This document shows positions 12,991 through 21,953 of a stretch of DNA of 42,349 nucleotides, piece by piece. Within the stretch, counting starts at the first letter, position 1, and every line of letters starts with the position of its first letter. Below the pieces are notes generated by a model that was not told where the DNA came from, did not search any database, and saw nothing but the letters and a program-made list of their open reading frames with translations. The stretch spans positions 1 through 42,349 of the forward strand of contig NC_017508.1 in the NCBI RefSeq assembly GCF_000166295.1, written 5' to 3'. This DNA comes from Marinobacter adhaerens HP15 (GTDB lineage: Bacteria > Pseudomonadota > Gammaproteobacteria > Pseudomonadales > Oleiphilaceae). Position numbers and translations under genes: made by a program.

Positions 12991-13715
12991 TACAGCACCG
13001 CCGCGTTATCCAGCAGGCCGAACACTTGGCCGCGAACGATTTTAAGGCGCTGCCGGGTCATGATTGAAAGCGAACTATCTTCCAGGGCCTCGGCAAAAGT
13101 TTTGCGATTTTCAAGCATTTCTGCAAAGTCTCGGCCATAGGTTTCATCTTTCAGTTTTGGCATATCAATGATGGCCGTCACGCGAGCCTTGTTGTTTGTG
13201 TAGGCTTTCATTTGCTCGAACGTCTTGCCCTGGTGTTCGATTGGCCCCCAATAGGGGTTGAGCCACACAACAAAAAGTGACTCGGCGGGAAACTGGCTTA
13301 CAAGCTGTGAAAAGCCGTTGATAGTATCAAGGAGTGATTGGCTACCAGCGATAACGGTGTGAACAACCATTTCGTGCCCCATGTCTTGGAGCAGGGCAGG
13401 AACCTCGTTTGAGATTAGGTAGTGAGACAGCGGGACGAAAGAGCTGGCCCCGTTGTCGATAATCACATCATCTTCACTGGTTGCGATCAGCTCAACCAGG
13501 GCATCAAAGTTTCGCGTGTTGATTTCGTCCTCTTCAAGAATGTTAAGGCGTTTCACGTTCAGTGACTGATAGCCTTCAAACGTAGCGTTAACCGGGTCGG
13601 TATCCACGCAAACCGGCGTTTGCCCCTTGTTTGCTTTGTATTGAGCAATAAGGGCAGCGATCACGGATTTACCAACGCCGCCCTTTCCTTGTAGAACTAG
13701 ATGTACTTTTGCCAT
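12990..13715 (-). CDS. traL: TraL, ParA-like NTPase of transfer
   Basis: 241 residues, the length of RK2 TraL. It begins with a P-loop, LQGKGGVGKSVIAALIAQY (about residues 7-25), followed by CVDTDPVNAT and VIIDNGASSFVPL, the pattern of ParA/MinD-type ATPases. TraL lies in the leader-region operon with traK and traM and is dispensable or auxiliary for transfer in RK2. It is joined to traK by a TAATG overlap, indicating coupled translation. Confidence 0.93.
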   Translation of the reverse strand: MAKVHLVLQGKGGVGKSVIAALIAQYKANKGQTPVCVDTDPVNATFEGYQSLNVKRLNILEEDEINTRNFDALVELIATSEDDVIIDNGASSFVPLSHYLISNEVPALLQDMGHEMVVHTVIAGSQSLLDTINGFSQLVSQFPAESLFVVWLNPYWGPIEHQGKTFEQMKAYTNNKARVTAIIDMPKLKDETYGRDFAEMLENRKTFAEALEDSSLSIMTRQRLKIVRGQVFGLLDNAAVL

Positions 13716-14146
13716 TAGATTAAATCCTCTTTGTTGGGTTTAGCATCAAACTTAAAGCCGCCAGTGCCTGGCAATTGCGGCTTTTCCTTTTCTTCGGGTT
13801 CGCTCTTGTCCGCCTTTGGTGTCGCATCCCGTTTGCCGTCGGGCTGCTTGTTGGTCGCGGGGCTGGCGGCGGCCTCGTTTTTAGCGGCTAAAGTTGGTTG
13901 GTCCTTCGGCGCGGCCTTGATGAAGCGTTTAACGTGGCGGCGGAATGTCTCATAAGTAGACCGTATTTTTTTGCCTTCTTTCAGGTATTCCCAAATCGTT
14001 TTGAGCGAATACCCTGCCTCTATCGCCTCGGCCACATCCTTTTTTACGGCCAAAAACTCGACGGCAGATGCGTCCTGCCGTCTCTTTTTTTGCCGCTTAT
14101 CGCGCTCCTGGACCCACTTTTCTAGCCCGTCAGTGAATTTTCCCAT
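13715..14146 (-). CDS. traK: TraK, oriT-binding relaxosome protein
   Basis: 143 residues, a little longer than RK2 TraK (about 134). It starts next to oriT and reads away from it, as in RK2. TraK wraps the leading side of oriT DNA and helps TraI nicking. The N-terminal part is very basic (WVQERDKRQKKRRQDASAVE) and contains the conserved segment AIEAGYSLKTIWEYLKEGKK. The C-terminal half is low-complexity Lys/Pro/Glu. A perfect KorB operator (13880-13892) is inside the coding sequence. Confidence 0.92.
   Translation of the reverse strand: MGKFTDGLEKWVQERDKRQKKRRQDASAVEFLAVKKDVAEAIEAGYSLKTIWEYLKEGKKIRSTYETFRRHVKRFIKAAPKDQPTLAAKNEAAASPATNKQPDGKRDATPKADKSEPEEKEKPQLPGTGGFKFDAKPNKEDLI
13880..13892. 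promoter_or_regulatory. KorB operator inside traK
   Basis: Perfect TTTAGCGGCTAAA about 255 bp into traK on its coding side. It is far from any promoter and may serve distant repression or partition. Confidence 0.88.
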
Positions 14147-14494
14147 TTATCAACCTGTGAAAGTAAACCTGTGTATTCCTGTGCATGTTATCGCGTAAAG
14201 CGTCGTTTTAGTGCAAGGAAACATGCGGGTTTCTTCTGTTATGCCTTTACTTTAGCGCATTTTACGATATATCCGCAATTTTTCAACGAAAAACATGGTA
14301 AAACACAATGGCTGGTGTACACTTTCCTTGGTGTAAACAACGCCGTAAGGCGGGCAGGATAGGTGAAGTTAGCTAATCGGCGGAGCCGATTAACTATCTT
14401 CACTTTCCCTTATTCGCGCCGGGGGCGCTCAACGGGGAATCCTGCTCTGCGAGGCTACCGGCTGCCGCCGGTTGATAGAGAGGTGCATATATAT
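14147..14494. other. oriT region between traK and traJ
   Basis: This 348-bp spacer holds the transfer origin. The minus strand carries CTTCACCTATCCTG followed by CCCG, identical to the RK2 nic region, with nicking expected between the complements of 14355 and 14354. Next to it, in the direction of traK, ACACCAAGGAAAGTGTACAC on the minus strand corresponds to the TraJ recognition region of RK2. On the other side of nic are two hairpins: TAATCGGC-GGA-GCCGATTA (14374-14392) and ACCGGC-TGCC-GCCGGT (14457-14472). CGATATATCCG (14265-14275) is a candidate TrbA operator for the divergent traK and traJ promoters, whose exact boxes I could not fix. Confidence 0.92.
14354..14368 (-). other. nic site of oriT
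   Basis: On the minus strand CTTCACCTATCCTG is cut before the following C, so TraI stays attached to the 5' end at 14354. The match with the IncP consensus YATCCTG/Y is exact. Transfer would lead with the traK side. Confidence 0.9.
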
Positions 14495-14866
14495 ATGAGT
14501 GAGGAAAAGAAGCCTGGCAAAAAGCGATCACATCATTTGCGGGTGCCAGTCTTTGACGACGAAAAAGAAGCTATCGAGGCGCAAGCTGCCCGGGCGGGCA
14601 TGAGTGTTGCCCGTTATCTGCGTGAAGTCGGGCAGGGCTATCAAATAAAAGGGGTGGTCGATTATGAGCAGGTCCGAGAGTTGGCCCGAATAAATGGCGA
14701 CCTTGGCCGCTTAGGTGGACTGTTAAAGCTTTGGTTAACGGATGACGTGCGAACGGCTCAGTTCGGCCAATCAACAATCCTTGCTGTGCTCAGCAAGATT
14801 GAAGCGACGCAGGAGGAAATGGGCAAGGTCATGACCAAGGTTGTAATGCCGAGGTCCGAGCCATGA
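14495..14866 (+). CDS. traJ: TraJ, oriT recognition protein
   Basis: Starting at ATG 14495 after GAGAGGTGC, the product has 123 residues, the same as RK2 TraJ. TraJ binds next to nic and recruits TraI. A basic N-terminal arm (KKPGKKRSHHLRVPVFDDEK) leads into a ribbon-helix-helix-like segment AARAGMSVARYLREVGQGY (about 37-55). The C-terminal half contains the conserved INGDLGRLGGLLKLWL. The stop codon is one base before the KorB operator at 14868-14880, which lies between traJ and traI. Confidence 0.95.
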   Translation: MSEEKKPGKKRSHHLRVPVFDDEKEAIEAQAARAGMSVARYLREVGQGYQIKGVVDYEQVRELARINGDLGRLGGLLKLWLTDDVRTAQFGQSTILAVLSKIEATQEEMGKVMTKVVMPRSEP

Positions 14867-14867
14867 T

Positions 14868-14880
14868 TTTAGCGGCTAAA
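14868..14880. promoter_or_regulatory. KorB operator (traJ-traI spacer)
   Basis: Perfect TTTAGCGGCTAAA directly after the traJ stop and before the CAGGGGGTGG ribosome site of traI. Confidence 0.9.
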
Positions 14881-14897
14881 ACTCCAGGGGGTGGCCT

Positions 14898-17186
14898 TTG
14901 ATAGCAAAGCACGTCCCTATGCGCTCGCTGAAAAAATCCGACTTTGCGGGATTAGTGAAGTACATCACTGACGAGCAAAGCAAAACCGAGCGTCTTGGTC
15001 TGGTGAATGCGACCAATTGCGAGGCTGACACCATGCAGGCCGTAATTGGTGAGGTGCTTGCCACGCAGCAGGGCAACACACGCGCTAAGGGCGATAAAAC
15101 ATACCATCTAATAGTCAGCTTCCCGGCTGGAGAAAAGCCCGAGGATGACGTTCTGAAAGCGGTAGAAGAGCGGATTTGTGCAGGGCTTGGTTATGCGGAC
15201 CATCAACGGGTCAGTGCTGTACACCACGACACTGATAACGTCCATATTCATATCGCAATCAACAAGATTCATCCAACCAGAAACACGATGCACGAGCCTT
15301 ATCAGGATTATCGAACCTTGGGCGGATTGTGTGACGCGCTCGAAGATGAATATGGATTGCAGAAGGACAATCACCAGGGCCGCAAAAGTGTCTCTCAGGG
15401 TCGGGCGTCTGACATGGAGCGGCACGCTGGCATTGAAAGTTTGGTGAGCTGGATTAAGCGGGAATGCCTGGAAGAAATAAAGACAGCTAAGACCTGGGAA
15501 GAGCTGCACCAGGTTATGAGCGATAACGGGCTGGAGATTCGCCAGCGAGCCAATGGCTTTGTTATTGAGTCTGAGGACGGAACCCAAGTTAAGGCCAGTA
15601 CCGTCGCCCGTGACTTATCCAAGCCAAAGCTGGAAGCGCGACTTGGGGCTTTTGAAGAAACAGCCGCGCAAGCCGAGCGAAAAGCAAAACGCCGATACGA
15701 CAAGCGCCCTACTCACTTCAAGGTTAATACAACCGAGTTGTACGCCAGGTATCAGGAAGAACAAAAGAACCTGACCGCTGCGCGTAAGGTTGAATGGAAT
15801 AACGCCAGGGGTAGAAAGGATCGCCGGATAGAAGCCGCGAAACGGTCAAACCGTCTGCGCCGTTCGGCCATCAAGCTCATGGGTGGCAGTCGTATTTCTA
15901 AGAAACTGCTTTACGCGCAAGCCCATAAAGCCCTGAAAGATGAAATCCAGTCGATTAACAAGGACTACAAGCGCGAGAAGCAGGAGCTATACGACCAGTA
16001 CAAGCGTCGAGCTTGGGCGGATTGGCTGAAACAGCAGGCGCTTAATGGTGACAAGAAGGCTCTGGAGGCTCTACGAGCGCGGGAGCAATCAAAGGGACTA
16101 CAGGGCGACACTATCAAAGGGGAAGGTGGTTCAAAGCCTGGTCACGCCCCTGTTACGGACAATATCACCAAGAAAGGAACCATCATTTTCCGCACCGGCA
16201 AAAGTGCCGTTCGGGATGATGGCGACAAATTACAGGTTTCCAAGGCAGCTAACGGCGACACCGTGACCGAAGCCTTGCGCGTGGCAATGGAACGATATGG
16301 CAGCCGGATCACAGTTACTGGTTCACCTCAATTTAAAGCCCAGGTGATCGTTGCCGCCGCCACTTCAAACTTACCAATCACTTTTGCTGATGCGGGCCTA
16401 GAGCGCCGCAGGCAGCAGCTATTGCAACAGGAGAACAGTAATGACCGACGAAACGAGCAAGCCAGAAGAGGAAATGAGCGAGGACGAGCTGATAGACGCA
16501 GCAATGGCCGCGCTGAGCGGGGACCTGCCGACGACAACGGAAGAGGAAGAGGAACCGCCGACAGTCGAGCAACAACAGCAGGCAGAGCCGGAGACGGCCA
16601 GCGAGGACGCGGACAGTCAGCCAGCACCGGCAGCACCACAGCAGGCGGTCGAAATGACGCCGGAAATGGAAGCCGCCCTATCCTCAACAAGCCCCACGTT
16701 GGGCGCATTGGAGGAGAACCGCCGTCCTTCGCAAAAAACCGTCTGCGAACGCTGTCCTCACTCGGTGTGGTTCGCTTCGCCCGAGGAGGTGAAGTGCTTT
16801 TGCCGGGTAATGCACCTAGTGAGCTGGAGCACCAAGGAGCCAAACCAGATAACCAACTGCGATGGGGAGTTTCTGGGTCAGGAGGAATAACGCCAGATCA
16901 GACCAGCGCAGCAGATAAATACATTGCCGAGCGGGAGGCAAAACGCCTAAAAGGTTTCGATATACCGAATCATTCACGATATACTAACCAGGATGGTGCG
17001 GTTACTTATGGCGGCACTCGGAATGTTCAGGGGCAGTCATTGGCCCTATTAAATCGCGGGGATGAAGTCTTAGTGCTGCCAATCGACAAGGCCACGGCGC
17101 AACGAATGAAGCGTGTTCGCATCGGGGAAGCCGTGACCGTCACTCCGCAAGGTTCGCTCAAGAGATCAAAAGGAAGGAGCAGATGA
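14898..17186 (+). CDS. traI: TraI, conjugative relaxase
   Basis: 762 residues from a TTG start, chosen because IAKHVPMRSLKKSDFAGLVK aligns residue for residue with RK2 TraI and GGGGGTGG precedes it. Catalytic elements of the MOB-P relaxase are all present: Tyr22 (DNA attachment), Ser74 in LIVSF, and the metal-binding HHDTDNVHIHI with His116 and His118. The middle is a basic coiled region; residues about 425-500 (IIFRTGKSAVRDDGDK onwards) form an LPD7-like domain. Codons about 515-664 also encode TraH in another frame, and here TraI is low-complexity Arg/Gly. It overlaps traG by 4 bp. Confidence 0.97.
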   Translation: MIAKHVPMRSLKKSDFAGLVKYITDEQSKTERLGLVNATNCEADTMQAVIGEVLATQQGNTRAKGDKTYHLIVSFPAGEKPEDDVLKAVEERICAGLGYADHQRVSAVHHDTDNVHIHIAINKIHPTRNTMHEPYQDYRTLGGLCDALEDEYGLQKDNHQGRKSVSQGRASDMERHAGIESLVSWIKRECLEEIKTAKTWEELHQVMSDNGLEIRQRANGFVIESEDGTQVKASTVARDLSKPKLEARLGAFEETAAQAERKAKRRYDKRPTHFKVNTTELYARYQEEQKNLTAARKVEWNNARGRKDRRIEAAKRSNRLRRSAIKLMGGSRISKKLLYAQAHKALKDEIQSINKDYKREKQELYDQYKRRAWADWLKQQALNGDKKALEALRAREQSKGLQGDTIKGEGGSKPGHAPVTDNITKKGTIIFRTGKSAVRDDGDKLQVSKAANGDTVTEALRVAMERYGSRITVTGSPQFKAQVIVAAATSNLPITFADAGLERRRQQLLQQENSNDRRNEQARRGNERGRADRRSNGRAERGPADDNGRGRGTADSRATTAGRAGDGQRGRGQSASTGSTTAGGRNDAGNGSRPILNKPHVGRIGGEPPSFAKNRLRTLSSLGVVRFARGGEVLLPGNAPSELEHQGAKPDNQLRWGVSGSGGITPDQTSAADKYIAEREAKRLKGFDIPNHSRYTNQDGAVTYGGTRNVQGQSLALLNRGDEVLVLPIDKATAQRMKRVRIGEAVTVTPQGSLKRSKGRSR
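16441..16890 (+). CDS. traH: TraH, encoded inside traI in another frame
   Basis: 149 residues from ATG 16441, preceded by CAGGAGAACAGTA. It lies wholly within traI as in RK2, where TraH (about 119 residues) stabilises the relaxosome. The first two thirds are extremely acidic (Glu/Asp/Gln/Pro, for example EEEMSEDELIDAAMAALSGD). The end has a possible four-cysteine zinc site (CERCPHSVWF, then CFCRVMH and NCDGEF). The acidic frame is forced by the Arg/Gly-rich TraI frame, so one frame shapes the other. Confidence 0.85.
   Translation: MTDETSKPEEEMSEDELIDAAMAALSGDLPTTTEEEEEPPTVEQQQQAEPETASEDADSQPAPAAPQQAVEMTPEMEAALSSTSPTLGALEENRRPSQKTVCERCPHSVWFASPEEVKCFCRVMHLVSWSTKEPNQITNCDGEFLGQEE
16955..16985 (+). 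promoter_or_regulatory. Candidate traG promoter with TrbA-like sites
   Basis: Inside the 3' end of traI, CGATATACCG (16958-16967) and CGATATAC (16977-16984) repeat the motif found at the trbB promoter and oriT. TATACT at 16980-16985 could be a -10 box. RK2 has a TrbA-controlled promoter upstream of traG, so the same is proposed, though the -35 box is poor. Confidence 0.5.
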
Positions 17187-19090
17187 AGCCAAAAATAAAC
17201 AACGCAGTCGGCCCGCAAGTGCGCGACAGAAAACCGAAGAAGCAACGCCTATTGCCTGCCTTGGGTGCGGTATCCGTACTTGGTGGCTTGCAAGCAGCAA
17301 CGCAGTTTTTCGCTTACACATTTAATTACCAGGACAACCTTGGCGGCCATATCAACCACGTATATGCGCCCTGGTCAATTCTGAGCTGGGCTAGTGACTG
17401 GTACAGCATCTATCCCGACGAGTTCATGCGATCCGGTAGCATCGGAATGGTTGTCACGACCGTTGGCTTGCTGGGTGTAGCCATTGCCAAGGTAGTCACG
17501 TCGAACAGCTCTAAAGCCAGTGAATACCTGCATGGTTCGGCCCGTTGGGCTGAAAAAAAGGATATTCAGGCAGCGGGTTTATTGCCGCGTGAGCGCACGG
17601 CCCTGGAAGTGGTAACAGGTAAAGACGCCCCTACCTCAACCGGCGTTTATGTTGGTGGCTGGGAAGATAAAGACGGCAACTTTTTCTATCTTCGACACAA
17701 CGGGCCTGAACACGTATTGACGTATGCCCCAACCCGTTCGGGTAAAGGTGTCGGCCTGGTTGTTCCTACCTTGCTTTCATGGCCTCAGAGTAGCGTTATT
17801 ACCGATCTTAAAGGTGAGCTATGGGCTTTGACTGCCGGATGGCGTCAAAAGCACGCCAAGAACAAGGTGCTTCGCTTTGAACCCGCATCGAGTAACGGCG
17901 GTGTGTGCTGGAACCCCTTGGATGAAATCAGGATTGGCACGGAATACGAAGTTGGCGACGTGCAGAACCTCGCAACGCTTATCGTGGACCCTGATGGCAA
18001 GGGCATGGATTCGCACTGGCAGAAAACATCCTATGCCTTGTTAGTTGGCGTCATTCTGCACGCGCTCTACAAGTCAAAGAACGAAGGCACCCCGGCAACC
18101 TTGCCGGTTGTTGATGCCATGCTGGCCGATCCTGAGCGAGACACTGGCGAACTTTGGATGGAAATGGCGACTTACGGCCATGTTGACGGCCAAAACCATC
18201 CAGCGGTCGGCTCTGCTGCCCGTGACATGATGGACCGCCCCGAAGAGGAAGGCGGTTCCGTTCTTTCAACAGCCAAGTCATACCTAGCTTTGTACCGTGA
18301 CCCGGTAGTTGCTCGCAACGTAAGCAAGTCTGAGTTCCGTATCAAAGACCTGATGAATCACGATGACCCGGTGAGTCTGTATATCGTGACTCAACCGAAC
18401 GACAAGGCCCGTTTGCGCCCCTTGGTTCGCGTTCTCACCAATATGATTATCCGCCTGCTGGCAGATGAAATGTCGTTTGAGAAAGGGCGTCCAGTTGCGC
18501 ACTACAAGCACCGCTTGTTGGCGATGCTGGACGAGTTCCCAAGCCTGGGTAAGTTGGAAATCCTGCAAGAGTCGCTGGCATTCGTCGCCGGTTATGGCAT
18601 CAAGTGTTACCTGATATGCCAAGATTTGAACCAGCTCAAAAGCCGTGAAACTGGCTATGGTCCAGACGAAACCATAACGTCTAACTGCCACGTTCAAAAT
18701 GCTTACCCACCGAACCGTATTGAAACAGCGGAACACCTGTCACGCCTGACCGGGCAAACCACCGTTGTTAAAGAGCAAATCACTACCAGTGGCCGCCGCA
18801 CATCGGCCATGCTCGGGCAGGTTTCTCGCACCATTCAAGAAGTACAGCGCCCATTGCTCACCCCTGATGAATGTTTGCGTATGCCGGGGCCTACCAAGAA
18901 TGCAGCCGGTGACATTGAAAAAGCCGGTGACATGGTGATTTACGTTGCCGGGTATCCCGCCGTTTATGGCAAGCAGCCGCTCTACTTCAAAGACCCTGTT
19001 TTTCAGGCCCGTGCAAGCGTGGATGCCCCGAAAATCAGCGACAAGCTGCGCATAGTTGCGGAGCCGGAAGGGGAGGGCGTGACAATATGA
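17183..19090 (+). CDS. traG: TraG, type IV coupling protein
   Basis: 635 residues, as in RK2. TraG is the VirD4-type inner-membrane ATPase that hands the relaxase-DNA complex to the Trb channel. Two N-terminal membrane segments (about residues 20-45 and 85-105) are followed by the Walker A motif YAPTRSGKGVGLVVPTLL (about 174-191) and a Walker B, LLAMLDEFPSLGKLE (about 448-462). The start overlaps the traI stop and the stop overlaps the traF start (ATGA), so traI-traG-traF are translationally linked. Confidence 0.97.
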   Translation: MKPKINNAVGPQVRDRKPKKQRLLPALGAVSVLGGLQAATQFFAYTFNYQDNLGGHINHVYAPWSILSWASDWYSIYPDEFMRSGSIGMVVTTVGLLGVAIAKVVTSNSSKASEYLHGSARWAEKKDIQAAGLLPRERTALEVVTGKDAPTSTGVYVGGWEDKDGNFFYLRHNGPEHVLTYAPTRSGKGVGLVVPTLLSWPQSSVITDLKGELWALTAGWRQKHAKNKVLRFEPASSNGGVCWNPLDEIRIGTEYEVGDVQNLATLIVDPDGKGMDSHWQKTSYALLVGVILHALYKSKNEGTPATLPVVDAMLADPERDTGELWMEMATYGHVDGQNHPAVGSAARDMMDRPEEEGGSVLSTAKSYLALYRDPVVARNVSKSEFRIKDLMNHDDPVSLYIVTQPNDKARLRPLVRVLTNMIIRLLADEMSFEKGRPVAHYKHRLLAMLDEFPSLGKLEILQESLAFVAGYGIKCYLICQDLNQLKSRETGYGPDETITSNCHVQNAYPPNRIETAEHLSRLTGQTTVVKEQITTSGRRTSAMLGQVSRTIQEVQRPLLTPDECLRMPGPTKNAAGDIEKAGDMVIYVAGYPAVYGKQPLYFKDPVFQARASVDAPKISDKLRIVAEPEGEGVTI

Positions 19091-19623
19091 AAATCAGCCT
19101 GAAAAAAATCTATGCAGGGATAGCCATTGCCGGTGTTGCGGCAATGTCGCTTGCTGCCATTAGCTACGCAGCCGGGGCGCGTATCAATACAACTAAGAGC
19201 ATCCCGGTAGGACTTTACTGGACAACGGACGCCCCTATTGAAAAAGGGGCTTATGTCCTGTTTTGCCCCCCGGACGTTGGCGTTTTTGCCACAGCTAAAG
19301 AGCGCGACTATATCGCTGGAGGTTTCTGCCCTGGTGATTACGGCTACATGATGAAGCGAATTTTAGCCGCTAAAGGCGACACGGTAACGGTAACGGATAA
19401 CGGCGTTGCCGTTGATGGTGAGCTGTTACCGCATAGCAAACCCATTAAGGCCGACCTCGATGGCCGCGAGTTACCGCGCTACCAATCCAATCAATACACA
19501 CTCGGCAGCTCTGAGCTGCTGCTTATGTCTGATGTAAGCGATACCTCTTTTGATGGTCGCTACTTCGGGCCAGTCAGTCGCTCGCAAGTTAAGAGCGTCA
19601 TTCGTCCAGTTATTACCTGGTAG
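19087..19623 (+). CDS. traF: TraF, pilin-processing serine protease
   Basis: 178 residues, identical in length to RK2 TraF, a signal-peptidase-like (S26) enzyme that trims and circularises the TrbC pilin. An N-terminal hydrophobic anchor covers about residues 8-31. The catalytic Ser38 lies in KSIPVGLYW, and the general base Lys90 in GDYGYMMKR. Its substrate TrbC in this window keeps the AEIA cleavage end. A perfect KorB operator (19362-19374) overlaps the codons just after Lys90 and is translated as FLAAK-type sequence (ILAAKG). Confidence 0.96.
   Translation: MKISLKKIYAGIAIAGVAAMSLAAISYAAGARINTTKSIPVGLYWTTDAPIEKGAYVLFCPPDVGVFATAKERDYIAGGFCPGDYGYMMKRILAAKGDTVTVTDNGVAVDGELLPHSKPIKADLDGRELPRYQSNQYTLGSSELLLMSDVSDTSFDGRYFGPVSRSQVKSVIRPVITW
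19362..19374. promoter_or_regulatory. KorB operator inside traF
   Basis: Perfect TTTAGCCGCTAAA within coding sequence, about 270 bp before traE. Confidence 0.88.
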
Positions 19624-19641
19624 GGAAGGGGGGGAACCACC

Positions 19642-21702
19642 ATGAAACTATTTATTGCAGAAAAACCCTCGGTAGCAAAAGCCATTGCCGCCGAGCTAGG
19701 CGTTACCGGAAAGGGTGACGGTTACATTGAATGCGGCGGTGACAAAGTTACCTGGTGTTTCGGCCACATGCTGGAGCAAGCCGGGCCTGATGAATACACC
19801 CCTGATGATGTGCCAACAAATGACAAGGGGCGCAAAATTTGGCGCGTTGATGAACTGCCAATTATCCCGGATGAATGGATTTTAAGGCCCAAGGATGACG
19901 CCAAGAAACAGGTTCGAGTTATCGGAGGTCTGCTTAAATCCGCATCGCAAATCGTGAACGCTGGCGACCCCGACCGTGAGGGCCAGTTACTGGTTGATGA
20001 ACTGCTGGAGCACTTCAATAACAAAAAGCCGGTGATCCGCTATTGGTCGAACGCCATTGACTCGGTATCCGTTAAGCGAGCACTGGCGAACATGAAAGAC
20101 AACCAGGAATACCACGGCTTTGCAGACGCTGCCGAAGGGCGCGGCAAGGCTGACTGGCTTATTGGTATGAACCTGTCCCGTGCTTATACCCTGAGAGCGC
20201 AGCGGGGCGGCTCCAGGGCGTTGTTGACCGTTGGACGAGTGCAAACCCCTACACTTGCCCTGGTTGTTACCAGGGACCGCGAAATTGAGTCATTCAAGGC
20301 GGTGCCCTTCCACACTATTCGTGCCGAAATTCAGCACCCGAACGGCGCTTTTTGGGCGAGCTGGAAGGCAAAAGAAGATCAAGCGGGCCTCGATGCGGAA
20401 GGCAGGCTTGTAGACACTGCCGTTGCGAATGCCTTGGTTGAATCGCTCACTGGTAAGCCTGGCTCTATCAGCGAATACAAGCAGGAAGCCAAAAAGCAAA
20501 ATCACCCGCTGACATTCAGCCTGTCCGACATGACCGCCCTGGCGTCAAAACGCTTCGGTTATAGCGCCGAGGACGTGCTTAAAACCTGTCAGTCATTGTA
20601 CGAGACACACAAGCTGACCACATACCCACGAACCGATTGTGCTTACTTGCCGGAATCTCAATTTGCAGACGCCCCGGACGTGCTGGCATCGGTAAAAGCT
20701 GTGAACCCTAGCCTGGCGTCCATTGTTGATGGAGCGGATACCAGTATCCGGTCCCGTACCTGGAACGATAAAAAGGTGTCGGCGCACCACGGGATTATCC
20801 CGACGATGCACAAAGGCGATCTAAACAAGCTCAATGACAAAGAGCGCAATATCTATGACCTGGTTGTGCGGGCATACCTGGCACAGTTTTACCCGGTTCA
20901 TGAGTTTATGAGCACGACCGTTACCGTCGATGTTGAAGGCGAGACGTTTAGCGCAAAAGGCAAAGTAGTCACTAAAAGCGGCTGGCATGACGTGTACCTG
21001 GACAATTCAGACGAGGACGACAGCGATCAGGACGACGAAAGCCAGTCACTCCCCAAGATGGGCCAAGGTGACGCGATTACTTGCGGCCAAGCCGCAAGAA
21101 GGGACGCCAAGACGAAGCCACCGGCTCGATTCACCGAAGGTACGTTGATCACTGCAATGGTGAATATTCACCGCTTTGTTACTGACCCACAGCACAAGAA
21201 GATGCTGCGCGAAGGTGACGGGATCGGCACCGAGGCAACGCGGGCATCCATCATTTCCGAATTAAAGCGCCGCAATTATCTGGAGACTAAGGGCAAGCAA
21301 ATTATTAGCACTACCTTGGGCCGAAGCATGATCGACGCCCTGCCGGAAGTAGTGAAAAGCCCGGTGCTTACTGCCCTTTATGAACGAATGCTGCAAAGCG
21401 TTGAATCGGGCAAAGCTGACTTGGCTGCGTTTATCACCAAACAAGAGGCGTTTATTAGGGAGCAGGTTGCCAAAGCCAATGACGGCGCGGTTGCTATTGC
21501 AGGCGGCAAAGAGGCGGCCCCGGTTTCCGATGTATTCAAGTGCATGTCGTGCGGGGCTGGCTTGTCCCGCCGACCACTACCGAAGAAGAAAGGTCACTTT
21601 TGGTGGGGGTGCTCCAATTACCCGACCTGCAAGCAGACCTATCCCGATGTTAAAGGCCGTCCCAACTACAGCAAGGGACGCAACAATACCGACAAGGAGT
21701 AA
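19642..21702 (+). CDS. traE: TraE, topoisomerase III-like protein
   Basis: 686 residues of type IA topoisomerase. It opens with the TOPRIM segment [19 protein letters not shown], carries the acidic [12 protein letters not shown] motif, and has the active-site Tyr328 in [14 protein letters not shown]-terminal zinc knuckle (CMSCGAGL, then [10 protein letters not shown]) completes the family pattern. It is shorter than RK2 TraE (about 737). It would relax or decatenate DNA during transfer or replication; RK2 TraE is not essential for transfer. The ribosome site is GGAAGGGGGGG. Confidence 0.95.
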   Translation: MKLFIAEKPSVAKAIAAELGVTGKGDGYIECGGDKVTWCFGHMLEQAGPDEYTPDDVPTNDKGRKIWRVDELPIIPDEWILRPKDDAKKQVRVIGGLLKSASQIVNAGDPDREGQLLVDELLEHFNNKKPVIRYWSNAIDSVSVKRALANMKDNQEYHGFADAAEGRGKADWLIGMNLSRAYTLRAQRGGSRALLTVGRVQTPTLALVVTRDREIESFKAVPFHTIRAEIQHPNGAFWASWKAKEDQAGLDAEGRLVDTAVANALVESLTGKPGSISEYKQEAKKQNHPLTFSLSDMTALASKRFGYSAEDVLKTCQSLYETHKLTTYPRTDCAYLPESQFADAPDVLASVKAVNPSLASIVDGADTSIRSRTWNDKKVSAHHGIIPTMHKGDLNKLNDKERNIYDLVVRAYLAQFYPVHEFMSTTVTVDVEGETFSAKGKVVTKSGWHDVYLDNSDEDDSDQDDESQSLPKMGQGDAITCGQAARRDAKTKPPARFTEGTLITAMVNIHRFVTDPQHKKMLREGDGIGTEATRASIISELKRRNYLETKGKQIISTTLGRSMIDALPEVVKSPVLTALYERMLQSVESGKADLAAFITKQEAFIREQVAKANDGAVAIAGGKEAAPVSDVFKCMSCGAGLSRRPLPKKKGHFWWGCSNYPTCKQTYPDVKGRPNYSKGRNNTDKE

Positions 21703-21707
21703 TACCC

Positions 21708-21950
21708 ATGACTACACAAACCAATGACAACCTGGAACAGAGCACTTTTGACGACCAGGCGAATGCAGCCGAAGCCTTGCGCGAAAAGCTGGATGACGCA
21801 ATGACCCCTGGCTATCAAACCGAGTTTGACCCGGAAGAGGCCGAAACCGTAGGGGCGTTTGTTGAGGATGCACTGTCAGAAGAGGACGCCGCCGAAAGTG
21901 ACGCGGACCTGGTAGACGCGACAGTACCAGAGGATGACAAGGAGGGCTAA
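21708..21950 (+). CDS. traD: TraD-like small acidic protein
   Basis: 80 residues, highly acidic ([20 protein letters not shown]), located between traE and the primase gene as traD is in RK2, though shorter than the roughly 129 residues there. AAGGAGTAATACCC before ATG 21708 is a good ribosome site. No domain can be named. Assignment rests on gene order; function is not known. Confidence 0.7.
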   Translation: MTTQTNDNLEQSTFDDQANAAEALREKLDDAMTPGYQTEFDPEEAETVGAFVEDALSEEDAAESDADLVDATVPEDDKEG

Positions 21951-21953
21951 CCG

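Noticed and set aside
16328..16843. A 171-codon minus-strand frame opposite traI/traH
   Set aside because: The locus is already read in two frames on plus. The minus frame is Pro/Arg/Ser-rich and unsupported.
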